Part shown: one piece after another, positions 27,871-39,559 of the stretch
Layout: each line of letters starts with the position of its first letter
How positions within the stretch are numbered: the first letter of the stretch is position 1
Origin: Syntrophaceae bacterium UBA1163
Lineage (GTDB): Bacteria > Desulfobacterota > BSN033 > UBA1163
Direction: 5' to 3'
Assembly (NCBI GenBank): GCA_002311635.1
Contig: DBZJ01000052.1
Coordinates: 1 to 42,957, forward strand
Length of the DNA stretch: 42,957 bases
The notes under the pieces: model-generated
Databases searched by the model: none
What the model was told of the DNA's origin: nothing
What the model saw: the letters and a program-made list of their open reading frames with translations, nothing else
Program-made: the position numbers and the translations under genes

Positions 27871-29661
27871 ATGGCCGTTCAGCAACAGATCAATAAATTC
27901 GTCCAAGGAATCGGAGCTTCTCCTGGGATCATCGATGGGAAAGCTTATTTGGTTGAGCGACTGAAGGTTCGTCTTCCTCAGAAGCAAATCGATCCGGCTC
28001 AGGTGGAGAAGGAAGTCAAGCGGTTCCTCAATGCGATTCAAGAATCACAGAATGAGTTAACGGAGATTAAAGAAAAGATTCTGGACCCGGAAGTGCGCAA
28101 GCATTCCTTTATCCTGGATGTCCATGTGATGATCTTGAAGGATGAGATGCTGCTTCAGGATACCGTGGAAACGATCCGAAAGAAAAAAGTGAATGCCGAA
28201 TGGGCTCTGGATCTCACCCTGGAGAAGCTGGACACGGCCTTCAAAGCCATCGAAGACGAATATTTGAGGGAACGGCGCAGCGACCTTCATTATGTGGCGG
28301 CGAGGATCTTTCGAAACCTATTGGGGAGGAAGCACGATGATATCACCAGAATCAAAGGGAAAGTGATTGTCGTCGCCCATGACCTCTCTCCCGCGGATAC
28401 CCTTCAGATGAACCTGGAACATGTGGCAGGGTTCATCACGGATATTGGTGGCAAGGTTTCCCACACAGCCATCCTCTCCCGATCTCTGGGCATCCCGGCA
28501 GTGGCAGGGCTCCAGGTAGCGACTTCCCTCATCAATGGAGGAGACCTCTTAATCATCGATGGAGAGACAGGAGAGGTGGTCATCAACCCCACGGAGGAAG
28601 TCTCAAAGTCCTTTCTCGAACGAAAACGCCGGACCAGATTGATCGAGCGTGATATTCTTAAGTATGCCTCTCTGCCGGCAGAGACCCGCGATGGAGTTCG
28701 TGTCCGCCTCCAGGCCAACATTGAAATGGTAGAGGAGATTTCGTCTGCCAAGATGCATGGTGCGGAAGGAATCGGGCTTTATCGTACTGAAATCCTTTAT
28801 CTGAATCGGAAAGACCTCCCGACAGAGGAAGAGCATTTCCAAACCTATCGGCGTCTGGTAGAAAATGTTTACCCTGCCGCAGCCACCATCCGCACGTTGG
28901 ACATCGGTGGCGATAAATTTCTTCCTAATTATTCGAAGAACAATGAGTTGAACCCGGCCCTGGGGTTAAGGGCGATCCGGTTCAGCCTTAGGGAGACCGA
29001 AATCTTTAGGACCCAGCTGAGGGGGATTTTGCGAGCCAGTGTCCATGGAAAGCTAAGAATCCTTTTTCCCATGATCTCGGGGATTGAAGAGATCCGACAG
29101 GCGAAAGCCATTTTAGAAGAGGTGAAGAAAGGCCTAGCGGGGGCCAAAATTCCCTTTGATGAAAAAATCGAGATCGGGGCCATGATCGAGATTCCCTCTG
29201 CCTCGGACATCGCTGATATTTTAGCGAGAGAGGTGGATTTCTTCAGCATCGGAACAAACGACCTGATCCAGTATGCGTTGGCCGTCGATCGGATCAATGA
29301 GCACGTCTCCTATCTCTATGAACCCCTGCATCCGGCCGTTCTGAGAATCATCCGGTGGGTGGTTCAGTCAGGTCATCAGGCCGGAATTCCGGTAGCCATT
29401 TGCGGAGAGATGGCGGCAGAGCCAGCTTATGCCGTCGTCCTTTTAGGATTGGGCCTGGATGAATTCAGTATGAATCCAATTTCCATTCCAAAAGTGAAGA
29501 AGGTACTCCGGATGTCGAGATTTGAGGAAACCCGGTCTTTGGTCGAACAATTGTTCCAATTCTCGACGGCCTCGGAGATTGAGGGCTTTGTACGAAAATG
29601 GGCGGCCACACGATTTCCTGAAGATGTTATTGAATGCAATCCAGAGGAGATAGAAGCCTAA
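27871..29661 (+). CDS. ptsI: PTS enzyme I
   Basis: A 596-residue phosphoenolpyruvate-protein phosphotransferase that charges HPr. The phosphorylated histidine is His198 in GGKVSHTAILSRSLGIPAV. The PEP-binding barrel shows GAEGIGLYRTEILYL, LDIGGDKFLPN, SIGTNDLIQYALAVDR and the active cysteine in ICGEMAAEP (Cys511). There is no N-terminal GAF domain, so it is the ordinary EI rather than EI-Ntr form. It directly follows ptsH. Confidence 0.96.
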   Translation: MAVQQQINKFVQGIGASPGIIDGKAYLVERLKVRLPQKQIDPAQVEKEVKRFLNAIQESQNELTEIKEKILDPEVRKHSFILDVHVMILKDEMLLQDTVETIRKKKVNAEWALDLTLEKLDTAFKAIEDEYLRERRSDLHYVAARIFRNLLGRKHDDITRIKGKVIVVAHDLSPADTLQMNLEHVAGFITDIGGKVSHTAILSRSLGIPAVAGLQVATSLINGGDLLIIDGETGEVVINPTEEVSKSFLERKRRTRLIERDILKYASLPAETRDGVRVRLQANIEMVEEISSAKMHGAEGIGLYRTEILYLNRKDLPTEEEHFQTYRRLVENVYPAAATIRTLDIGGDKFLPNYSKNNELNPALGLRAIRFSLRETEIFRTQLRGILRASVHGKLRILFPMISGIEEIRQAKAILEEVKKGLAGAKIPFDEKIEIGAMIEIPSASDIADILAREVDFFSIGTNDLIQYALAVDRINEHVSYLYEPLHPAVLRIIRWVVQSGHQAGIPVAICGEMAAEPAYAVVLLGLGLDEFSMNPISIPKVKKVLRMSRFEETRSLVEQLFQFSTASEIEGFVRKWAATRFPEDVIECNPEEIEA

Positions 29662-29688
29662 CACGGTACGAAAAGGAGGAAATATTCC

Positions 29689-32258
<2,570 letters not shown>

Positions 32259-32283
32259 TCTTCCCATGAAATTGGAAAAACAA

Positions 32284-32311
32284 ACTCCGAACTCCGGATT
32301 CCGAACTCCGC
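32284..32311 (+). repeat. period-7 repeat between ahcY and ispG
   Basis: ACTCCGA ACTCCGG ATTCCGA ACTCCGC, four seven-base units in exact register, then ATTAATC directly before the ispG ATG. The repeat occupies the place where a ribosome site would be expected, and no clear Shine-Dalgarno sequence is visible. Confidence 0.8.
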
Positions 32312-32319
32312 ATTAATCC

Positions 32320-33387
32320 ATGGTCATTCCTCGCAGAGAAACACGCCAGATTTTTATCGGCCCGGTCAAGGTGGGAGGGGATGCACCCATCTCCGTCCAG
32401 TCAATGACGAAAACCGATACCAGGGATATTCGAAAGACAGTCGCTCAGATAAGACGTCTCGAAGGGGCAGGCTGCGAGATCATTCGGGTGGCTGTGGTGG
32501 ATGAAGCAGCAGCCCGTGCGATCACTGAAATTAAGAAAAGGATTCGAATTCCCCTCATTGCCGATATCCACTTTCACCCTCACCTGGCCCTGATGGCCAT
32601 GGCGTCAGGAGCGGATGCTCTCCGCATCAACCCCGGAAACATCGGAGGAAGGGATCGTCTGAAGCCCGTTGTGATAGAGGCGAGAGAACGTTCCGTCCCG
32701 ATCCGCATCGGAGTGAATTCCGGCTCCCTAGAGAAAGACCTCCTAAAGCGATTTGGTGGGGTGACTCTGGAGACGATGGTTTCAAGCGCCCTGCGCACGA
32801 TCGAATGGATGGAGGATCTCGGTTTTCATCTGATCAAGATCTCTTTGAAGGCCTCGGACGCCCTGAGGACAGTGAACGCCTACCGTCTGTTTTCAAAGCA
32901 ATCGGATTATCCACTCCATCTGGGTGTGACAGAAGCCGGAAAGGGCTCAGGGGCCGTCGTCAAATCGTCCATCGGCATCGGACTCCTGCTGAGTGAGGGC
33001 ATTGGAGATACGCTCAGGGTTTCGTTGACCGGAGACCCTGTCGAAGAGGTCCGGGTTGGCTATGCGATATTGAGAGCACTGAATATTCGCAAGCGGGGCG
33101 TCGAGATCATTTCCTGTCCCACCTGTGGCCGTTGCCAGGTCGATCTCACCCGACTTGTGGAAATGGTGGAAAGGGGTGTTGAAAAGATCTCTACCCCACT
33201 GACGGTGGCGATCATGGGATGTGTCGTCAATGGCCCCGGAGAAGCAAAAGAAGCGGACATCGGGATCGCCGGCGGGAAAGGGGTAGGCGTCCTGTTCAAA
33301 AGCGGGGAGATTATTAGGAAGGTTAAAGAGAAAGATTTCGCTTCGGTTTTGTTAAAAGAAATTCAGGCAATGACCTCGTCAAGATAA
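32320..33387 (+). CDS. ispG: 4-hydroxy-3-methylbut-2-en-1-yl diphosphate synthase
   Basis: The penultimate enzyme of the MEP isoprenoid pathway, a 4Fe-4S protein. The 355-residue single-domain form has VQSMTKTDTRDIRKTVAQI, PLIADIHFHPHLAL, RINPGNIGG, GVTEAGKGSGAVVKSSIGIG, the cluster cysteines in SCPTCGRC and the later MGCVVNGPGEAKEADIGIAG. Length is normal. The ATG follows a seven-base repeat with no obvious ribosome site. Confidence 0.96.
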   Translation: MVIPRRETRQIFIGPVKVGGDAPISVQSMTKTDTRDIRKTVAQIRRLEGAGCEIIRVAVVDEAAARAITEIKKRIRIPLIADIHFHPHLALMAMASGADALRINPGNIGGRDRLKPVVIEARERSVPIRIGVNSGSLEKDLLKRFGGVTLETMVSSALRTIEWMEDLGFHLIKISLKASDALRTVNAYRLFSKQSDYPLHLGVTEAGKGSGAVVKSSIGIGLLLSEGIGDTLRVSLTGDPVEEVRVGYAILRALNIRKRGVEIISCPTCGRCQVDLTRLVEMVERGVEKISTPLTVAIMGCVVNGPGEAKEADIGIAGGKGVGVLFKSGEIIRKVKEKDFASVLLKEIQAMTSSR

Positions 33388-33554
33388 AACCCAAACTTCA
33401 AAGCCCAAGAACTGCAGATCAGCCCGCCGTTCCTCAGGTGACATAAAATCCGACCAGGTTCAAGCTCCTTCCTCAAATTTACCACCCTTGGGCAGGAGAT
33501 TTGACGATTTCTCAGTCAATTAGGGAGAATATTCTACATCACCCACCCTCTGGT

Positions 33555-36053
33555 TTACTGAAGCGATAGGCTGAAGTTGTAATAGGCCTTCCCGGGAGTT
33601 GTTAAGGGAGTTGCTTGTGTTCCCGTAACCTGAATCGAATAAACACCTGGCGGTAGATTGGACCAACTCAGATGAGCTCTTGTAGCTGTATTCGGCGGAA
33701 TATTTGGCCCGACTTTGGCCCAAAGCTTTCCTGTTGGATTACCGCTCGAATCAATGGATACGCTATATAGGGAAATATATGGATCAATCATTTTAGGTCT
33801 GGAGAACGGTGAAGTAACCGTGACCGAAAGATTCATGACTTTCCCGGGATTGGCATTTTCCACTACATATTCATGTACGTCCGTACTGTGAAGGAGATTA
33901 GCCGTTGTATTAACCGATGTTGTGGGTGGAAAAAGCCATACAGGGCCAACGTACGTATCCGAGCCGGCAGCGCCAGTATTGAAATAGTTGGACGATTGAT
34001 ACGGAGTCTTCAGGAGTCCGACGAATCCCCGGCTCACCTGGGATCCATAAACTTTTATTGTTGAAGGAATTTTTCCATTGGTTAAATCAAAATCAGCCTT
34101 ATACTGGGCATCAATGGCGTCGGCAAAATCAGGGAGGGCATCCATCAATCCTCCAGTGGGGTCAAAATAGTAAAAAGATTGAAAGACATATTTCAGTGCA
34201 CCACTTTGAAGGATTTTGTAAACGTCATAGAGGTATCCGCCCCATATTTCTCCAGTGTAGTGTTCTTCCGGCAATCCTAAGCCCGGATCATCCACATCAC
34301 CGGGATACTCCTGGAAGTTGTCCAAATTCCTCAGATAGCCGTCGGTACTCCAAGCCCAGGCCACGTTACCGATCTTTGTTGCCCAAGAATCTTTAGGGGT
34401 GGTACCGAGAAATGCAAAAAAGTCTGCATTTCCCTCTCCCATGGCCCGACCGTAAAAGTCAACATCGCCGCCAAATTGGCCAGTATCACCGCTAAAACCA
34501 CACCAATCCATCATGAAGTGGGTAAACTCATGGCGGACAACACTTTCGTCAATGACAAGGTCCTCTGAAGTGGGATCGCAGGCGCCTTCATCTCCAAAAA
34601 CAAACCCCGGATAACCAGTACTATCCCCATAAATATCAGGATCGTAATAGGCATTGCAAAGGCCAGCCACATTGACGATAGCGGGAATCGGGTAATTCTC
34701 CGAAAACCAAGGAACATAGTGTGGATAGCTGGTATTACCCGAATTATTCACGTATCTGTTCACGACATAACTATTCCACCAGCTTCGTATCGTATTCAGC
34801 CTGTAATATGCAGTAGTGGCATCAAAATAAGGCTTCCAGGTGATGAGGTGATTCTTAAAATCATAAAAAATAAACTTGTAAGTAGGCCCATAAGGGTTCA
34901 AAGATTTGGTAGGATCATTAGGATCAGGAGAAAACCAGGGGTCTGCGGGGGGGTTAATGCCAAGGGTTAAGTCAAATGGTCCAGCATTGCTGTCGCCCGA
35001 ATTGTAGTTATATGTCGCTGCATGAGCTCCATAAAGAAATCCCCAGTCATTCGTTATATCCGGCGTAAACATATTACTAAGAGAGACATTGCTGACAATG
35101 CCCTTGCGCCAGTTGGCATTGGTTGTGTAAACGCTTCCCGTACCGGACCTCAAGGAATGGATTTCATTTCCCTTGTAAAGAATCTGTCCGGTGGCTGCAT
35201 CGACATGATAGACCCAAAACCCAATTGGGCGTCGGCTGGAAATGACAATTTTCCAAATGTAATAGTATTTTTTATTGTGGGGAGTGATGAGTTTTTCAGC
35301 CTTGGCATTGGAGAGCACAGCCCCGCTTCCAAGGCTGGTCTGAAGATCGCTCCGGGCGATATCCTTTCCCGATTCCTCGGAGAGGGATTCCTCATTGGCT
35401 ACTTGGAACTCGGGCATATAACTGTTCTGGACCATGGTTACCTGGTTTCTCTTATCCGAGTGCACCAGGACAAATACTCCGACGATTGGAATTCCGTTAT
35501 AGGTCTGCTGAAGCCTGACATGATCCCGGATATCTGTCTTATCCACCCTCGCGATCCTGAGATCGGAGAGGTCCGGCTTCAGACCGAATATGGCGTGTGA
35601 GTCTCTCAGAAATCCCTTGGCAACATTGTCAGGTTCTCCTTCATACGGATTCGAAGAGAAGCCATAAAGTGTTTTTACCTTGCCTGTCTTGTTACTGAAG
35701 GACGCGTTCCAATGATTCTGGTATTGGGCATTAAAGGCATCGAAACCACTGGCCTTGCGAAAAGAAGCAGCCGCATGACTTGCCGAACTGATTCCGCCCA
35801 TGGCGGCAACCGGCAAAGCCCTTTCATCCAAGGTCTCTATCACCTCTTCCGGCTCTCCCGGAACGCCTTCGGCGATCGTGTCGTCTCCACTGGGGATTAC
35901 TTCCGCAGACTGCCGGGGGGCGGACGACGGCCTCGCTCCAAGGGATTCTGGACCTCCATAGGCGAAGGGGGAATACAGGATACCGGACAGAAGAAAGATG
36001 AGGAAAGCAAACATCAGGCTGAATTTCAAGGATCGTTTTACCCCTTTGTCCAT
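33555..36053 (-). CDS. secreted zinc metallopeptidase (fungalysin/thermolysin-like, FTP propeptide)
   Basis: An 832-residue exported protease. The signal segment is FSLMFAFLIFLLSGILYSPF. An FTP/PepSY-type propeptide follows (LRDSHAIFGL, QTYNGIPIVGVFVLVHSD, WVYHVDAATGQILYKGNEI). The zinc site is HEFTH (508-512), and the third ligand is probably Glu540 in GRAMGEGNADFFAFL, a variant of the M36 GEGWSD motif. The C-terminal ~110 residues resemble a PPC beta domain (NLPPGVYSIQVTG). The start was placed at 36053, where GGAAGGAGGG precedes the ATG; the longer frame to 36170 reads through a palindromic repeat. A sigma-54-like site lies upstream. Confidence 0.88.
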   Translation of the reverse strand: MDKGVKRSLKFSLMFAFLIFLLSGILYSPFAYGGPESLGARPSSAPRQSAEVIPSGDDTIAEGVPGEPEEVIETLDERALPVAAMGGISSASHAAASFRKASGFDAFNAQYQNHWNASFSNKTGKVKTLYGFSSNPYEGEPDNVAKGFLRDSHAIFGLKPDLSDLRIARVDKTDIRDHVRLQQTYNGIPIVGVFVLVHSDKRNQVTMVQNSYMPEFQVANEESLSEESGKDIARSDLQTSLGSGAVLSNAKAEKLITPHNKKYYYIWKIVISSRRPIGFWVYHVDAATGQILYKGNEIHSLRSGTGSVYTTNANWRKGIVSNVSLSNMFTPDITNDWGFLYGAHAATYNYNSGDSNAGPFDLTLGINPPADPWFSPDPNDPTKSLNPYGPTYKFIFYDFKNHLITWKPYFDATTAYYRLNTIRSWWNSYVVNRYVNNSGNTSYPHYVPWFSENYPIPAIVNVAGLCNAYYDPDIYGDSTGYPGFVFGDEGACDPTSEDLVIDESVVRHEFTHFMMDWCGFSGDTGQFGGDVDFYGRAMGEGNADFFAFLGTTPKDSWATKIGNVAWAWSTDGYLRNLDNFQEYPGDVDDPGLGLPEEHYTGEIWGGYLYDVYKILQSGALKYVFQSFYYFDPTGGLMDALPDFADAIDAQYKADFDLTNGKIPSTIKVYGSQVSRGFVGLLKTPYQSSNYFNTGAAGSDTYVGPVWLFPPTTSVNTTANLLHSTDVHEYVVENANPGKVMNLSVTVTSPFSRPKMIDPYISLYSVSIDSSGNPTGKLWAKVGPNIPPNTATRAHLSWSNLPPGVYSIQVTGTQATPLTTPGKAYYNFSLSLQ

Positions 36054-36112
36054 TTTCTTAAACCCTCCTTCCAAATCAAAAGTGACCGGAACGTGCCGTG
36101 CAAGCCCGCCTA

Positions 36113-36128
36113 TCCCGCTGTGGCGGGA
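36113..36128. repeat. palindromic repeat in the leader of the metallopeptidase gene
   Basis: TCCCGC and GCGGGA form a perfect 6-base-pair stem with a TGTG loop. The element resembles the palindrome core inside rapZ. It lies between the sigma-54-like site and the ribosome site, within the presumed 5' leader. Confidence 0.55.
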
Positions 36129-36197
36129 AAGGGACGCATGCCTGTCAAAATTACTTGAAATTGAAGGCATTTTGTTGATTCTTAAGGGAAGAATTTA

Positions 36198-36213
36198 AGC
36201 AAGTATTATGCCA
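36198..36213 (-). promoter_or_regulatory. sigma-54-like promoter of the metallopeptidase gene
   Basis: On the reverse strand TGGCATAATACTTGCT matches the consensus TGGCACGNNNNTTGCW except at the sixth and seventh bases, with GG and GC exactly 12 bases apart. Transcription would start near 36187, about 135 bases before the ATG. Confidence 0.5.
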
Positions 36214-36409
36214 AAAATTGTAATTGGGCCAATTCTATACATAACTTTTTGAAAAGTCAAGGCAATTATAATAACCCAAAAGGTGGACTTTCTTGCAAAA
36301 AAGCCAAAGTTGTATCAATTCTTGCCATCATAATCAAAAAATTGTTCATAGCGCTGGAGCTTCCAACAGTCGGTACAGATTTGACAGAAGGAATGAGGAT
36401 TAAAATTCG

Positions 36410-36997
36410 TCATGCCCGGGGCATACGTAGCTTTTTCCAGACATAATAGATCCGCTGGAAGACGGTAAAGTGGGTGAGGATAGCAAGAACCCAGAGGATG
36501 GGTTCCATACAATTCAAAAGAGCGCCGATGACGAGGAGAATGATTCGTTCTGCTCTTTCCATGAGCCCGATGTTGCACGGAACTTGCAATGCCTCTGCCT
36601 TGGCTCTAATATATGGGATCAAGATGGTGCCCATGCTGACAAAAGAAGTGAGGACGACGATATCAGATTCTCCCCTTTTCAAGTAGTATACAAGGATGGC
36701 AAGAAGAAGAAGGAGGTCCGAATATCGGTCCAAAACCGAATCCAAGAAGCTCCCCAGGGCTGTCACCTTTCCTAATTTCCTGGCGGCTACACCATCAAAG
36801 AGGTCGAAAAGTCCAGAAAGGATAATCGCCAGTCCTGCGAGGAGCCAATATCCATTAAGGATAAGCAGGGAGGCGAAAAGCGTTGCAAAAAAACCCAGCA
36901 AAGTGAAGAAATTGGGGTTGCAACGTTTCGGCGAGATTTTTTTGAGAACATAGTAGAGATAAGGATCGAGTCGATGTCCGATTTTGTTGCCGATCAT
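36410..36997 (-). CDS. CDP-alcohol phosphatidyltransferase family protein
   Basis: A 195-residue inner-membrane enzyme that joins an alcohol to a CDP-activated lipid. The complete family signature is present at about 70-92: DG, two residues, AR, eight residues, G, three residues, D, three residues, D (DGVAARKLGKVTALGSFLDS then VLD). About six hydrophobic helices surround it. Relatives include PgsA, PssA and inositol-phosphate synthases; the acceptor alcohol cannot be read from sequence. It is reverse-strand and stands alone between the protease gene and purC. Confidence 0.88.
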   Translation of the reverse strand: MIGNKIGHRLDPYLYYVLKKISPKRCNPNFFTLLGFFATLFASLLILNGYWLLAGLAIILSGLFDLFDGVAARKLGKVTALGSFLDSVLDRYSDLLLLLAILVYYLKRGESDIVVLTSFVSMGTILIPYIRAKAEALQVPCNIGLMERAERIILLVIGALLNCMEPILWVLAILTHFTVFQRIYYVWKKLRMPRA

Positions 36998-37131
36998 CTT
37001 TTGAAAAGTAGCATCCTCCTGTTCTTCCCTCTTGAGTACCTGCTCCGTACCATGCGAGGTTCATGGCCTACGGCAAGATAGAGAGAGAAGTAAGGCGGGG
37101 AGCATTTTTGGGAGAGAACATAACATTTCTA

Positions 37132-37160
37132 TTGCAAAAGTCAATTATTCGACTTAAATT
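37132..37160 (+). promoter_or_regulatory. sigma-70-like promoter of purC
   Basis: TTGCAA (37132-37137) and TAAATT (37155-37160) have exactly 17 bases between them. The implied transcript start near 37167 excludes the in-frame TTG at 37160 and supports a downstream ATG. Confidence 0.5.
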
Positions 37161-37198
37161 TGATCCTTAAGTTCGAGATGAAAGGGGAGCAAGGACTT

Positions 37199-38101
37199 AT
37201 GCCGCTTCATGTGACGACCGCGACAGATTTCAAAGCCTTGACATTGAAAGGAAGGGGGAAGGTAAGGGATATTTATGACCTTGGCGACCAACTTCTCATC
37301 GTTGCCACGGATCGGATATCGGCTTTTGACGTGGTGATGCCTAATCCGATTCCGGATAAAGGGAGGATACTGACCCAGCTGTCGAAATTCTGGTTCGATC
37401 TGACAAAGGAGATTGTCCCCAATCATGTCCTCTCAACGGAAGTAGAGGATTATCCCAAAGAGTGCAAACCCTATGGGGAGACGTTGAAGGATCGCTCTAT
37501 GCTGGTGAGAAAGGCTGAAGTCCTTCCGATTGAGTGCGTGGTCAGAGGTTATCTCTCCGGCTCGGGGTGGGTAGAATATCAGAAGACGGGGAACGTTTGT
37601 GAGATTCCGCTTCCCAAGGGACTGCTGGAGTCTTCGAAGTTAGAGGAGCCCATCTTCACCCCCGCCACGAAAGCCGAAATGGGACTCCATGACGAAAATA
37701 TTACTTTTGAGAAGGTGGAAAAGATTGTTGGAAAAGATCGCGCGAAGAAACTGCGATCCCTCTCATTGGCCATCTACAAAAAGGCGCGAGATTTTGCCGA
37801 GGGCAGGGGAATCATCATCGCCGATACCAAGATGGAGTTTGGGATCGAAGGTAAAAAGCTTCTCTTGATTGACGAACTCCTCACACCGGACTCCTCAAGA
37901 TTCTGGCCAAAAGAAGGTTACCGACCCGGGGGGCCGCAGAAGAGCTTTGACAAGCCCTTCTTGAGAGATTACCTCCTTTCGCTCAAGTGGGATAAGAGCC
38001 CACCTGCTCCTCCATTGCCGGAAGAAATCGTCCAGAAAACAAGAGAGAAATATCTTGAGGCCTATGAGAGGCTGGTGGGAAGACCCCTCCAAGAACATTA
38101 A
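37199..38101 (+). CDS. purC: SAICAR synthase
   Basis: Phosphoribosylaminoimidazole-succinocarboxamide synthase of purine biosynthesis. The protein carries [38 protein letters not shown], the [20 protein letters not shown] segment, and [15 protein letters not shown]. From the ATG at 37199 it is 300 residues, the longer bacterial/yeast-like form. That ATG has AAGGA 5 bases upstream and follows the predicted promoter; the ATG at 37178 is an alternative. No other pur gene is nearby. Confidence 0.95.
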   Translation: MPLHVTTATDFKALTLKGRGKVRDIYDLGDQLLIVATDRISAFDVVMPNPIPDKGRILTQLSKFWFDLTKEIVPNHVLSTEVEDYPKECKPYGETLKDRSMLVRKAEVLPIECVVRGYLSGSGWVEYQKTGNVCEIPLPKGLLESSKLEEPIFTPATKAEMGLHDENITFEKVEKIVGKDRAKKLRSLSLAIYKKARDFAEGRGIIIADTKMEFGIEGKKLLLIDELLTPDSSRFWPKEGYRPGGPQKSFDKPFLRDYLLSLKWDKSPPAPPLPEEIVQKTREKYLEAYERLVGRPLQEH

Positions 38102-38104
38102 ACC

Positions 38105-38233
38105 TCAAAGTTCAAAGTCCGAATGCCAAATGAATTTTGTATGACGGGTTCGTCACACGCGAACCATAAAGACCATAAATCCCACCCTGCCCCCCTTTAG
38201 TAAAAGGGGGTTGCCTGCCTGCCGGTAAGCAGG
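38105..38233 (+). repeat. period-7 repeat plus two hairpins after purC
   Basis: CAAAGTT CAAAGTC CGAATGC CAAATGA (38105-38132) is a seven-base series starting just past the purC stop. Then CCCCCTTT AGTA AAAGGGGG (38191-38210) is a perfect 8-base-pair hairpin, and CCTGC CGGTAA GCAGG (38218-38233) is a second one. The first hairpin could end purC transcription, but only two T residues follow it. Confidence 0.7.
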
Positions 38234-38272
38234 AGGGAATTTTCAAATCTGGGTAAGTAAGAGAGGACGATT

Positions 38273-39253
38273 TTGACATCCCTATCTCATGAGGTTCTCC
38301 AAGATAAATTCCGAGGGGCCATCCTCGGCTGTTTTTTGGGAGATGCCTTTGGATCAGGCTTCGAAGGGATGGACCCGGACCGGGCGATGTTTCATATGAG
38401 TATTCTTGCAAAAAAAGTTACGAGAAAGTATACCGATGACACAGACATGACACTTGCGTTGGCCGAATCCATCATTCAATGCGGTAAAGTCGATCCAGAG
38501 GATATTGCGAAGCAGTTCAGCCTCCATTGTGATCTCAGCCGTGGTTATGCCATTGGAACGATCAAAGCGGTCCAGGCACTCCGGGCCGGATTGAAGTGGG
38601 GCGAGGTTGCGCGGGTCGTTTTTGAAAATGGGTCATTCGGGAATGGTGCGGCCATGCGGGTCTCTCCTGTTGGGCTCGTCTATCATCACGATCTGGATGG
38701 CCTGAAAGAGTCAGTTATTAAACAAGCAAGCATCACCCATGTCCATCCCCTTGGTCAATGGGGGGCTGTGATGCAAGCCTGCTCAGTAGCATTGGCAGTG
38801 ATCCAGGATCCCAAGGAACGGTTCAAGAAAGAGCGAACGATCATTGGTCTGAGAGAAATCCTTTGGGGTGGACCGATCGAATATATAAGAGCCTTAAACA
38901 AGATCGAGGAGATGTTGTCCCAGGGGAGGAGACTCCAGGCCTGTGAGGTCGCCCGGTCCCTTGGAAACGGAGTCGAGGCTCATCTCTCTGTTCCGAGCGC
39001 CTGCTACATTGCGATCACTTATGGCCCGGATTTCTGCGATGCCATTCGGGCGGCCATTTCCCTCGGAGGCGACACGGATACGATTGCAGGGATGGCGGGT
39101 GCCATCGTGGGCGCCCATGTTGGGGAAAAAGGACTTCCAGTGGAGTGGGTAGAACAGTTGGAAGACGGGCCGCGGGGTCGCTCTTTTGCCGAGAATCTAG
39201 CAGACAGACTATTTGAAAGCTGGCGGGAAATTCATCAAACCTCTTCAGGATAA
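38273..39253 (+). CDS. ADP-ribosylglycohydrolase family protein
   Basis: A 326-residue protein of the DraG/ARH family, which removes ADP-ribose from proteins or other targets with the help of two magnesium ions. The metal-site motifs are GAILGCFLGDAFGSGFEG at the N-terminus, YTDDTDMTLALAESI at about 53, and GGDTDTIAGMAGAIVGA in the last quarter. The chosen start is TTG with GAGAGGA 4-5 bases upstream; the family motif begins 14 residues later, so no later start is possible. No ADP-ribosyltransferase gene is visible nearby. Confidence 0.87.
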   Translation: MTSLSHEVLQDKFRGAILGCFLGDAFGSGFEGMDPDRAMFHMSILAKKVTRKYTDDTDMTLALAESIIQCGKVDPEDIAKQFSLHCDLSRGYAIGTIKAVQALRAGLKWGEVARVVFENGSFGNGAAMRVSPVGLVYHHDLDGLKESVIKQASITHVHPLGQWGAVMQACSVALAVIQDPKERFKKERTIIGLREILWGGPIEYIRALNKIEEMLSQGRRLQACEVARSLGNGVEAHLSVPSACYIAITYGPDFCDAIRAAISLGGDTDTIAGMAGAIVGAHVGEKGLPVEWVEQLEDGPRGRSFAENLADRLFESWREIHQTSSG

Positions 39254-39330
39254 ATCAGAAACTGTCAAAGCAACGCCTCCTTCGCCCCGGCGCGACTGCC
39301 CCGGGAGTGGGATATAAGGCGACCAGAAAC

Positions 39331-39482
39331 TTATGTGTCTCTGGGCATCGGCGAGCCTTCAAAATCCCAATAGACGTTGCATGCTATGATATCCAAAATC
39401 TGAACAGCCGGGGCCGGTTTCTCTGCTACCGCGGCTGGCCTCTGCGGGACCACGCCCTTTCTTTGGCCCTGGCGGTTTTCAT
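39331..39482 (-). pseudogene. possible frameshifted small ORF
   Basis: On the reverse strand an ATG at 39482 has a very good ribosome site (GAAAGGAGGAG, 39488-39498). The frame MKTARAKERAWSRRGQPR stops at 39426, but another frame continues directly as AAVAEKPAPAVQILDIIACN then VYWDFEGSPMPRDT, stopping at 39331. One indel would join them into about 50 residues. It is not recognised. The rest of the 39254-39559 gap shows nothing. Confidence 0.25.
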
Positions 39483-39559
39483 AAGTCCTCCTCCTTTCGG
39501 AATGAAGCGAAACGCGATATTATGCCTTCAGCGGCACTCCGAGATCAGAGTTTTCGACG

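Noticed and set aside
33455..33475. tRNA-like T-arm (CAGGTTCAAGCTC) between ispG and the protease gene
   Set aside because: No acceptor stem, D-arm or anticodon arm can be paired around it.
36054..36170. N-terminal extension of the metallopeptidase to the ATG at 36170
   Set aside because: It would put 39 polar residues, partly encoded by a palindromic repeat, in front of a clear signal peptide, whereas a strong ribosome site precedes the ATG at 36053.
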